From the NCBI GenBank assembly GCA_024401515.1, contig JAKSKY010000003.1, forward strand, positions 1-55,958: a stretch of DNA of 55,958 bases. The letters are read 5' to 3'. The translations under genes were made by a program, and so were the position numbers. How positions within the stretch are numbered: the stretch's first letter is position 1; the number at the start of each line of letters is the position of its first letter. The notes below the pieces were generated by a model. It searched no databases and had not been told where the DNA came from. It saw only the letters and a list, made by a program, of their open reading frames with translations. Source of the DNA: Paludibacteraceae bacterium. Its GTDB lineage: Bacteria; Bacteroidota; Bacteroidia; Bacteroidales; Paludibacteraceae. Below are positions 1 to 6,427 of the stretch, piece after piece.

Positions 1-671
1 AAACTTTGTGTAATACTTATTTGCCTGTTCCCTCTATTGAGGAACAACGTCGCATTGTGACCCGCTACCAAGCCATACAGAACCGCATAGAAAACAACAA
101 AAAGACCATTGCGAAATTGGAAGAGGCTGCGCAAGCGCTTTATAGGAAGATGTTTGTGGATGGGATTGATGTTGAGAGGCTGCCGGATGGGTGGAGAATG
201 GGGACGCTGGGGGAGGTGTGCGAGATAAAAAATGGTAAAGCCATAATCGCGGATACTTCTGGGAAATATTATATTTATGGAGGAAATGGTATTGTTGGAA
301 AGTCAAATTCTTCAAATGCAAAAGATGTAGTAATAATTGGGCGTGTAGGAATAAATTGTGGAAGTTTAAATCTTAATATTGGTGAATGTTGGGTTAATGA
401 TAATGCTATGAAAGCTGAATCAGGCTCAATTCATTATTTGTATATGCTTCTTAAGCAACTGGATTTAAATTCTCAAAGCGAAGGTTCTGGTCAACCACTA
501 TTAACACAAGGTATTTTAAATGCGCAAGAAATATGTATTCCTAATAGTCAAGGGATAGAAAAATTCGAGAAAATGTCCAGAATAATATATGATGCTATTC
601 GCATCGTTCAAAAAGAGAACGAAAAATTAATGGAATTGCTATCTCTGCTTATGGTGGGGATGGGGAGATAA
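1..671 (+). CDS. hsdS: Type I restriction-modification specificity subunit HsdS, 3' part
   Basis: The frame is open from the left edge, so the 5' part lies outside the window. HsdS is the DNA-recognition subunit of a type I enzyme and joins two HsdM (methylase) and two HsdR (motor) subunits. The visible part starts in the central conserved region, with the LPVPSIEEQRRIV-type motif and a following coiled-coil helix (IENNKKTIAKLEEAAQ). The second target-recognition domain follows (from LPDGWRMGTLGEVCEI), and a C-terminal helix closes the protein. Base composition changes sharply near position 225: the central region is about half G+C, while the second recognition domain is clearly AT-rich. That pattern suggests a domain acquired by recombination. 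HsdM is presumably upstream. The family call is secure; the specificity cannot be read. Confidence 0.9.
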   Translation, partial: TLCNTYLPVPSIEEQRRIVTRYQAIQNRIENNKKTIAKLEEAAQALYRKMFVDGIDVERLPDGWRMGTLGEVCEIKNGKAIIADTSGKYYIYGGNGIVGKSNSSNAKDVVIIGRVGINCGSLNLNIGECWVNDNAMKAESGSIHYLYMLLKQLDLNSQSEGSGQPLLTQGILNAQEICIPNSQGIEKFEKMSRIIYDAIRIVQKENEKLMELLSLLMVGMGR

Positions 672-687
672 AATAGGAGAAACAATT

Positions 688-1485
688 ATGAGAAAAATAG
701 AATTTAATCTTATGCAGATTATTGTAGAAAACGAAAAATCTGTTGAGAGGTTTGTAAATCCTAATAAAGAAATGTTTGATGTTATTGATAGAACTTCTTA
801 TTCTCTTGATGGTACATATTATGATGTAAAATATGAAAATCAAGATGAATATTTGTGGCTGTATTTCAATTATGGTAAGTCGTTTCCAAGAAATGATAAA
901 ATTATCAATGTGGGTACTGGTGAAGAAAGAGATAATTCAAGAGAAGTAGATGAAGCAGAATTATTAGGTCAATTATTTGTATGTTATTCATATAAAAAAC
1001 AACTTTTATATATCTCTTCTATTAAAAAGAAAACGGTTGTGGAGTCTTTCCTAAAGGAAAATATAGGTTTGAATATCGAGGTTAAGTCTTTTTATAAGAA
1101 TAAAGAAGAGTTTATTTCTGTTTTGGACAAAGTGGATAAAATACGTTTTACTCAAGCGAACAACTTATTTGCACAAAATTCAAAACAAAGACAGGCTTTG
1201 ATTGATTTGACAGGTACAGATGCTCCAGAATCATTCACAATAGAAGCATCATATAATTCTCATAAATTAGATGGTTTTCTTAATACTTTATTCAACTGTC
1301 ATGAACAAAGTCAAATTGATGCTTTGGTTATTTGTGGACGTGATGAATCTAATATGTCATTTGTGTATAATTTAGATAGTTTTTGTAAGAAAATAGAAAT
1401 TCTTGTAGAAAAAGATGATTCGGGACTATATAATCCTGATAGTGTTAAACAATCATTGTTAAATAATATAAGTGATGAAAGGTAA
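688..1485 (+). CDS. Unrecognised 265-aa soluble protein in the RM locus (possible defence module, gene 1)
   Basis: I do not recognise this family. The protein has no signal peptide or membrane segment and looks mixed alpha/beta, with a beta-rich first half (YYDVKYENQDEYLWLYFNYG) and a charged, more helical second half. The gene starts 16 nt after the hsdS stop, and an AGGAG sequence at 675-679 sits about 8 nt before the ATG. A Shine-Dalgarno sequence this clear is uncommon in this window. It overlaps the next gene by 11 nt, so the two are probably translated together. Base composition is strongly AT-rich by eye (about 30% G+C), unlike the flanking chromosome. Its place between hsdS and hsdR is typical of accessory defence genes. 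A defence role is inference from position only. Confidence 0.75.
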   Translation: MRKIEFNLMQIIVENEKSVERFVNPNKEMFDVIDRTSYSLDGTYYDVKYENQDEYLWLYFNYGKSFPRNDKIINVGTGEERDNSREVDEAELLGQLFVCYSYKKQLLYISSIKKKTVVESFLKENIGLNIEVKSFYKNKEEFISVLDKVDKIRFTQANNLFAQNSKQRQALIDLTGTDAPESFTIEASYNSHKLDGFLNTLFNCHEQSQIDALVICGRDESNMSFVYNLDSFCKKIEILVEKDDSGLYNPDSVKQSLLNNISDER

Positions 1486-1909
1486 GGATTTATTTTGGTT
1501 TATATTACTCGTTATAATCAGTCCTTTTGCGAGTATTTTGTTATTTGATAGTGATTTTAATATGTATTCTGATTTGATTACATTTTTATCAATACTTATT
1601 GGTTTTGAAATAGCATCGTTATCAATACTATTTAATAGTCCATTAAAGAAAACATTGTACGATAGAACTATAAAAAGATACACAACCGAATTGCATAGAC
1701 TTCGAGACTTTTACAGATTTGCATTAGTTGTGGAGTTAGTGGATATATGTATTATTTTTATAATACCTTCTTTTTCATATACTATTCATAATATTCAGTT
1801 GGGAAAGAATGTGATAATATTACCTGTTTTGGCAAGTTCTATATATTGTTTTTACAAAATATGTGAAGATTTGTTTCAAATATTTGTTTATCCAACAAAT
1901 GATAGATAG
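1475..1909 (+). CDS. Unrecognised four-helix membrane protein (possible defence module, gene 2)
   Basis: A 144-residue integral membrane protein of unknown family. Four hydrophobic segments are visible, at about residues 6-22 (FWFILLVIISPFASILL), 30-51, 78-98 and 106-126. A basic cytoplasmic-type loop (SPLKKTLYDRTIKRYTTELHRLRDF) lies between the second and third. ATG 1475 is chosen; a GTG at 1472 would add one residue. The start lies inside the end of the previous gene, which ends at 1485. Composition is as AT-rich as gene 1. A soluble partner followed by a small multi-helix membrane protein is a layout seen in several phage-defence modules in which the membrane protein is sensor or effector, but no homology to a named system can be claimed. 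Confidence 0.72.
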   Translation: MKGKDLFWFILLVIISPFASILLFDSDFNMYSDLITFLSILIGFEIASLSILFNSPLKKTLYDRTIKRYTTELHRLRDFYRFALVVELVDICIIFIIPSFSYTIHNIQLGKNVIILPVLASSIYCFYKICEDLFQIFVYPTNDR

Positions 1910-1920
1910 TAAATAATTTC

Positions 1921-1937
1921 GTGCACACCGTCTCTAC
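1921..1937. repeat. Half palindrome of the GTGTGCACAC variant
   Basis: The sequence GTGCACACCGTCTCTAC equals the right part of the full palindrome at 6310-6335; the left arm is missing. It sits 11 nt after the end of the AT-rich two-gene module, so it marks the boundary where composition returns to normal. The sequence up to the truncated RAYT (1938-2154) holds no recognisable gene, only two full palindromes. Confidence 0.75.
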
Positions 1938-2042
1938 GATGATGCAAACACAAACAACCGCCACAAACGATATACGTAACGTTTATATTCGGGGAATATA
2001 ACAATATAATTATGGAATAATAATATATGAACAAAACGCATT

Positions 2043-2070
2043 GTAGAGACGCGGCGCGCCACGTCTCTAC
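2043..2070. repeat. Palindromic (REP-like) element, variant core GGCGCGCC
   Basis: A 28-nt inverted repeat with outer arms GTAGAGACG and CGTCTCTAC around a GGCGCGCC centre. One base pair of the stem is mismatched. The GCATT preceding the left arm is shared by most copies in this cluster. Confidence 0.85.
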
Positions 2071-2100
2071 GGAACCGCAAACGATAACAAATTACGCATT

Positions 2101-2128
2101 GTAGAGACGTTGCGCGCAACGTCTCTAC
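2101..2128. repeat. Palindromic (REP-like) element, perfect copy
   Basis: A perfect 28-nt palindrome: GTAGAGACGTTGCG followed by its exact reverse complement. GCATT precedes it. It lies 26 nt upstream of the truncated RAYT start. Confidence 0.9.
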
Positions 2129-2154
2129 GGTACGACCCAATAACCGACAACAAA

Positions 2155-2403
2155 ATGGACAGATTTCAAAATACATATCGAATCCCCTCCGCCCGTGCGC
2201 AATGGCACGATTATAACGGAGGGACGTATTTTGTGACAATCTGCACCAAAAATAGGGAACGTTATTTTGGGGAAATAACGCATTGCGGAATCATGGCGCA
2301 TTGTAGAGACGTTGCGCGCAACGTCTCTACGGGGTGCTGCGTCTGTGTGGGACCGGCAAATGATTCAACCCCCCTGAATGATTGCATCCTGCCTATAATT
2401 TAA
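2155..2403 (+). pseudogene. Truncated RAYT transposase, N-terminal remnant
   Basis: The first 41 codons match the intact RAYT at 2540-3094 almost residue for residue (motif RIPSARAQWHDYNGGTYFVT). The stretch 2155-2277 and its counterpart 2540-2662 are very similar at DNA level, most clearly from codon 9 on. After GEI the match stops and the frame continues through a palindrome (2303-2330) into unrelated residues. The HUH motif and catalytic tyrosine are both absent, so it cannot be active. It is either a decayed duplicate of the downstream gene or the remnant of an incomplete insertion. Confidence 0.8.
2303..2330. repeat. Palindromic (REP-like) element inside the truncated RAYT
   Basis: A perfect 28-nt copy with the GCATT flank before it and GGGG after it. 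It is read in the frame giving CRDVARNVSTG within the remnant ORF. It lies just after the point where similarity to the intact RAYT ends, so it may mark the breakpoint. Confidence 0.88.
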
Positions 2404-2432
2404 AATATTTCTGCGGTTGGTGCGTTGTTATT

Positions 2433-2478
2433 GTAGAGACGTTGCGCATTGTAGAGACGTTGCGCGCAACGTCTCTAC
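2433..2478. repeat. Tandem half plus full palindromic element
   Basis: A left half-copy (GTAGAGACGTTGCGC, 2433-2447) is followed after 3 nt by a perfect 28-nt copy (2451-2478). The pair lies 62 nt upstream of the intact RAYT start, the usual place for REPs recognised by a RAYT. The half-copy may show how the elements are copied or lost. Confidence 0.85.
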
Positions 2479-2539
2479 GGGGCGTGGGAAAACGACCCCA
2501 AAATATCTGTCTGAATTTTGTTTAATTAATATAACAATT

Positions 2540-3094
2540 ATGGAAAAATTTAATAATCAATACCGTATCCCCTCCGCCCGTGCGCAATGGCACGATTATA
2601 ACGGAGGGACGTATTTTGTGACAATTTGCACCAAAAATCGCGAACATTATTTCGGCGAAATTAATACCGAACCCCAAATGCAATTGTCGCCCATCGGCCA
2701 ATATGCCTATGAACAATTCATGAATGTGAAAACACATTATCCATACGCCGAAATTCCATTGTTTGTGGTAATGCCAGACCATATCCATGCCATTGTGATG
2801 ATTGATGGGGAAAATGATATCGGTGTGCATTGTAGAGACGTTGCGCGCAACGTCTCTACGGGGGGAAATACACAAATGGCAAATATTTCACCACATAAAA
2901 ATTCATTGGCGGTGGTTATCCGTGGTATCAAATCGTCAATCACCAAATTTTCCAACCAAAACAACATCCCATTCGTATGGCAAACACGTTTTCACGACCG
3001 AATTGTCCGCAATCAAGATGAATTTGACAGAATATCCGATTATATTGAGAAAAATGTTGTAAATTGGCAGAATGATAAATTAGATAGAGAATAA
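2540..3094 (+). CDS. REP-associated tyrosine transposase (RAYT), Y1/HUH family
   Basis: A 184-residue IS200/IS605-like Y1 transposase of the RAYT type. RAYTs are single-copy chromosomal enzymes that bind and nick REP palindromes. Visible features are the N-terminal RIPSARAQW motif, the HUH motif H81-I-H83 within MPDHIHAIVM, a WQTRFHDRIVRN segment, and the nucleophile candidate Y168 in DYIEKNVVNW. ATG 2540 is chosen because the upstream in-frame ORF extension merely reads through palindromes. Residues 97-108 (HCRDVARNVSTG) are encoded by a copy of the palindrome. They fall between the HUH motif and the catalytic helix, where family members usually have a variable loop. The stop lies 6 nt before the hsdR start. 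Whether the enzyme is active is unknown, but all catalytic motifs remain. Confidence 0.9.
   Translation: MEKFNNQYRIPSARAQWHDYNGGTYFVTICTKNREHYFGEINTEPQMQLSPIGQYAYEQFMNVKTHYPYAEIPLFVVMPDHIHAIVMIDGENDIGVHCRDVARNVSTGGNTQMANISPHKNSLAVVIRGIKSSITKFSNQNNIPFVWQTRFHDRIVRNQDEFDRISDYIEKNVVNWQNDKLDRE
2828..2863. repeat. Palindromic element inserted in frame in the RAYT gene
   Basis: The perfect palindrome at 2832-2859, with CATT before it and GGGG after it, makes 36 nt or exactly 12 codons (H97-G108 of the RAYT). The frame is kept on both sides and the catalytic motifs lie outside the insert. Confidence 0.88.
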
Positions 3095-3100
3095 CATTCT

Positions 3101-6100
3101 ATGTTCAACGAATCCACACTCGAAAAGGCAATAATGGAACTCTTCCGTGATGAAGAGCACTACACGCATAAACTGGGTGAACAATTACATAAGAACCTTG
3201 CGGAGGTGTTGCTGGTCGAAGATATCGAGGCCTATCTCCGAGCACGCTACGTAGATATTACCGCAACCGAGGTGCAACAGGTTATCCTGCTGCTCAAAGC
3301 GCAGCAATCGCAAAACCTGTATGACGAAAATCGCCGCATCTTGCAGATGATTGTGGAGGGTTTCCCGTTGCGTAGGGATGTGTGTAGAGACGTTGCGCGC
3401 AACGTCTCTACGGGGAATAATGAACCATTATGGATTCGTCTGATCGATTTTGATCACCCACAAAACAACGATTTTAAAATCGTGAACCAAGTGGAGATCG
3501 TTGAGGTGTGCAACCGTAGACCCGATGCCATTCTCTATGTTAATGGATTGCCGTTGGTCGTGATGGAATTCAAAACAGCTGTCAAGGAGCATTGTACCAT
3601 CAAGGATGCCTTCACGCAAATTACGGTACGCTATCGCAAAGATATTCCTAGTCTTTTCCGTTATAATGCGTTTGTCGTGATCAGCGATGGGGCGCAAAAT
3701 AAATTCGGTACCCTTTTCACCCCGTACGAATATTTTTATGCGTGGAACCGTATTGAGCCAGAGGACAAGCCAAGTAATGGTATTGATTCCCTTTTCACTA
3801 TGGTGCACGGTTTGTTCCGTAAAGAACGTTTGCTAGAGGTGGTCCGCAACTTTATCTATTTCCCGGATTCAACGACCAAAGAGGAGAAGATCATCTGCCG
3901 TTATCCGCAATACTTTGCCACCACCATGCTCTACAAAAACATCCTGGAGCATCATGTGATCGGCGACGGAAAGGGGGGAACCTATTTTGGCGCCACCGGT
4001 TGCGGAAAGAGTTTGACCATGCTTTTCCTTTCACGCATGTTGATGCGTTCCACAGAACTGGAATCCCCTACGTTATTGCTTATTACCGATCGAACAGATC
4101 TGGACGATCAGCTTTCGAGCCAGTTTGTTCGCGCTAAGAAGTTCATTGGTGATGAAACCATCGAACAAATCGATAGTCGTGAAGAATTGCGAAAGAAGCT
4201 CAATGGACGCAAGAGCGGAGGCGTATTCCTTACTACCATTCAGAAGTTCTCGGAGGATATTAATCTGCTATCCGACCGAAAGAATATTATCTGTATTAGC
4301 GATGAGGCGCATCGCACCCAAACCAATTTGGAGGAGTCGACCCGGATCTCGTACGATAAAGATGGTATAGCGACTGCTATGAAAACCACTTACGGTTTTG
4401 CGCAGTATCTACATAACTCATTGCCTAATGCCATCTACGTGGGCTTCACGGGCACGCCGATTGATGAGACCATTGCAGTCTTTGGCGGTGTGGTTGATAA
4501 GTATACGATGGTCGATTCCGTAAACGACGGCATTACCGTACGCATTGTTTATGAAGGACGTGCGGCCAAGGTTTTTGCGGATAGTGAAAAATTGGCGGCC
4601 ATAGATCAGTATTATGAAGCGTGTGAAAATGCAGGTAGTACGGAAGAGCAAATCTTGAAAAGCAAACAACAGAGTGCTACAATGGAAGCCATTATTGGAG
4701 ATCCCAAGCGCTTGCAGATGGTGGCGGAAGATCTTGTCTCTCATTATGAGCAACGTATAGCGGAAGGCGCTACTGTCTGTGGGAAAGCGATGGTGGTGTG
4801 TTCATCTCGCGAAATAGCATTCGATCTGTATAAAAATATTATCGCCATTCGTCCGGAATGGTCCAAGAAACTACCTTGCGCTCCAGAGTTTGATCTTGGC
4901 GAGGATGAGAAGAATAAGCTTTTGCCAATGGAACGCGTGAAAATGGTTATGACCACAAACAAAGATGATGTTCCTGAATTGTCGAAACTACTTGGCAACA
5001 AAGCCGACAGGCAAGAGTGGGCACGTCAGTTCAAGGAGCCGCACTCCAATTTTAAAATTGTGATTGTTGTAGATATGTGGTTAACTGGTTTTGATGTTCC
5101 AAGTCTAGATACAATGTATGTTGACAAACCATTGCAACGCCATACGCTTATACAAACCATTAGCCGTGTCAATCGTGTATGTGAGGGCAAGGAAAAAGGC
5201 CTTGTGGTTGATTATCTGGGTATTAAACGCAATATGAACAAGGCGATTAGACAGTATGGAGGTAACGGGAATGATGAAGAAGACGACGATCCGACAGAGG
5301 GCATAGAGGACCTTGTGACAATAGTGAAGGATGAGTTAGAGGTGCTTGATGGTATCATGCATAAGTATGACTACAAAAGTTTCTTTTCAAAAAGTGCTCT
5401 GGCGCAACTTCAATGTTTGAATGGAGGTGCCAACTATGTATTGGAAGAGGAGGATCGGAAGAATCTGTTTATGGGACATGCGAAGCGGTTACGTCAAGCT
5501 TTTAACATGTGCTCGTCGAGTGAGAACTTGCATAAATCGCATCGCGAGAAGGTTCTATTTTTCACAGCGGTGCGTTCCATAGTCTTTAAGATGACCCAAG
5601 GAGAGGCCCCTGATGTGACCGAGATGAACGAACGAGTCCGTAAATTGGTTGCGGATGCGCTTGTCAGTAGTGGGGTGGAAGAGGTGGTAAAGATAGTGGA
5701 AGATACCCATGGTGATCTTGATATCTTTGACAAGAAGCACCTTGAATGCATTGAGAAGATTAATTTGCCTAATATCCGCTTGCGTCTGTTGGAAAGATTG
5801 GTGAAACAGCAGATCTCTGAATTTGGTAAAGTGAATAAGGTGAAATCCCTTGTTTTTGGAGAGAGATTAAATGAGATTATCCGTTCCTATAACGACCGTA
5901 GTGATGATGTGGCCAATGTGACCGAAGTGATGAAGAAGGTGGTGGATGATATCAAAAAGATGATGGAAGAATTGAATGGTGAACGCAAATCTCACGAGGC
6001 ATTGGGTATTGATTATGAAGAGAAAGCCTTTTTTGATATTTTAAAGTCTGTGCGGGATGAACGAGGCTTTGATTATCCGGAGGAAAAGATGGTTGCGATA

Positions 6101-6298
6101 GCCAAGGAGATGAAGGCTAAGATTGCGGATAAGACACACTATACAGATTGCTTCAAACGTGCTGATATTATGGCGGAGATGCAATTTGATCTTGTCGTCA
6201 TCATGGCAATGCATGGATATCCGCCAGCAAAAGAACATCCTGAAGCGGTCTATGACAAGGTGATCGAACAGGCTGAGAATTTCAAGAAATATGCATGA
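3101..6298 (+). CDS. hsdR: Type I restriction endonuclease subunit HsdR
   Basis: The 1065-aa motor and nuclease subunit of the type I RM system, which translocates DNA and cuts unmodified DNA. The N-terminal nuclease domain has the PD-(D/E)xK signature D142 and E156-x-K158 (MEFK). A superfamily 2 helicase follows, with Walker A GATGCGKS (297-304), DEAH (401-404) and a C-terminal QTISRVNR-type motif. The C-terminal helical domain that docks on HsdM/HsdS is full length. The odd feature is residues 95-105 (CRDVARNVSTG), which come from an inserted palindrome in a variable loop before the conserved RLIDFD strand; the reading frame is intact. The start lies 6 nt after the RAYT stop with no obvious promoter or ribosome-binding site of its own, so it is probably co-transcribed with the transposase gene. 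Confidence 0.95.
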   Translation: MFNESTLEKAIMELFRDEEHYTHKLGEQLHKNLAEVLLVEDIEAYLRARYVDITATEVQQVILLLKAQQSQNLYDENRRILQMIVEGFPLRRDVCRDVARNVSTGNNEPLWIRLIDFDHPQNNDFKIVNQVEIVEVCNRRPDAILYVNGLPLVVMEFKTAVKEHCTIKDAFTQITVRYRKDIPSLFRYNAFVVISDGAQNKFGTLFTPYEYFYAWNRIEPEDKPSNGIDSLFTMVHGLFRKERLLEVVRNFIYFPDSTTKEEKIICRYPQYFATTMLYKNILEHHVIGDGKGGTYFGATGCGKSLTMLFLSRMLMRSTELESPTLLLITDRTDLDDQLSSQFVRAKKFIGDETIEQIDSREELRKKLNGRKSGGVFLTTIQKFSEDINLLSDRKNIICISDEAHRTQTNLEESTRISYDKDGIATAMKTTYGFAQYLHNSLPNAIYVGFTGTPIDETIAVFGGVVDKYTMVDSVNDGITVRIVYEGRAAKVFADSEKLAAIDQYYEACENAGSTEEQILKSKQQSATMEAIIGDPKRLQMVAEDLVSHYEQRIAEGATVCGKAMVVCSSREIAFDLYKNIIAIRPEWSKKLPCAPEFDLGEDEKNKLLPMERVKMVMTTNKDDVPELSKLLGNKADRQEWARQFKEPHSNFKIVIVVDMWLTGFDVPSLDTMYVDKPLQRHTLIQTISRVNRVCEGKEKGLVVDYLGIKRNMNKAIRQYGGNGNDEEDDDPTEGIEDLVTIVKDELEVLDGIMHKYDYKSFFSKSALAQLQCLNGGANYVLEEEDRKNLFMGHAKRLRQAFNMCSSSENLHKSHREKVLFFTAVRSIVFKMTQGEAPDVTEMNERVRKLVADALVSSGVEEVVKIVEDTHGDLDIFDKKHLECIEKINLPNIRLRLLERLVKQQISEFGKVNKVKSLVFGERLNEIIRSYNDRSDDVANVTEVMKKVVDDIKKMMEELNGERKSHEALGIDYEEKAFFDILKSVRDERGFDYPEEKMVAIAKEMKAKIADKTHYTDCFKRADIMAEMQFDLVVIMAMHGYPPAKEHPEAVYDKVIEQAENFKKYA
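3384..3411. repeat. Palindromic element inserted in frame in hsdR
   Basis: A perfect 28-nt copy within the nuclease-domain coding region, about 280 nt from the hsdR start. TGT precedes it and GGGG follows, and it is read as CRDVARNVSTG. In the mRNA it would fold into a very stable hairpin of up to about 12 bp. Confidence 0.9.
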
Positions 6299-6309
6299 TG
6301 GATGGACGA

Positions 6310-6335
6310 TAGAGACGGTGTGCACACCGTCTCTA
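6310..6335. repeat. Palindromic element, GGTGTGCACACC variant, after hsdR
   Basis: A perfect 26-nt palindrome sharing the outer AGAGAC/GTCTCT arms with the other copies but with the core GGTGTGCACACC. It starts 11 nt after the hsdR stop. It is the full form of the half-copy at 1921-1937, so this variant brackets the RAYT-hsdR segment. A T-rich run follows, so it may also help end hsdR transcription. Confidence 0.85.
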
Positions 6336-6374
6336 CTTTCTGATATGAATTTTTATTGTTGAGGCTAAAACAAC

Positions 6375-6404
6375 AAGGGGATGCACCATCCGATGCATCC
6401 CCTT
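6375..6404. terminator. Bidirectional terminator between hsdR and the oxidoreductase operon
   Basis: An 11-bp stem (AAGGGGATGCA, 6375-6385, with 6394-6404) and an 8-nt loop between two convergent genes. T-rich sequence follows on the plus strand (CCATTTTAT) and TTGTTTTAG follows on the minus strand. Confidence 0.7.
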
Positions 6405-6427
6405 CCATTTTATAGAAAGATGGCGGA

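Noticed and set aside
688..1909. Assignment of the two-gene module to a named defence system such as Kiwa
   Set aside because: Only the general layout (small membrane protein plus soluble partner) is similar. Gene order is reversed and no KwaB-type motif can be seen.
2417..2539. Longer N-terminus for the intact RAYT
   Set aside because: The in-frame extension is only a read-through of one and a half palindromes and unrelated sequence; the conserved family start is at 2540.
2043..3411. Possible CRISPR array formed by the repeated 28-nt palindromes
   Set aside because: Spacing between copies is irregular (about 30 to over 500 nt), copies lie inside genes, and no cas genes or leader are present.
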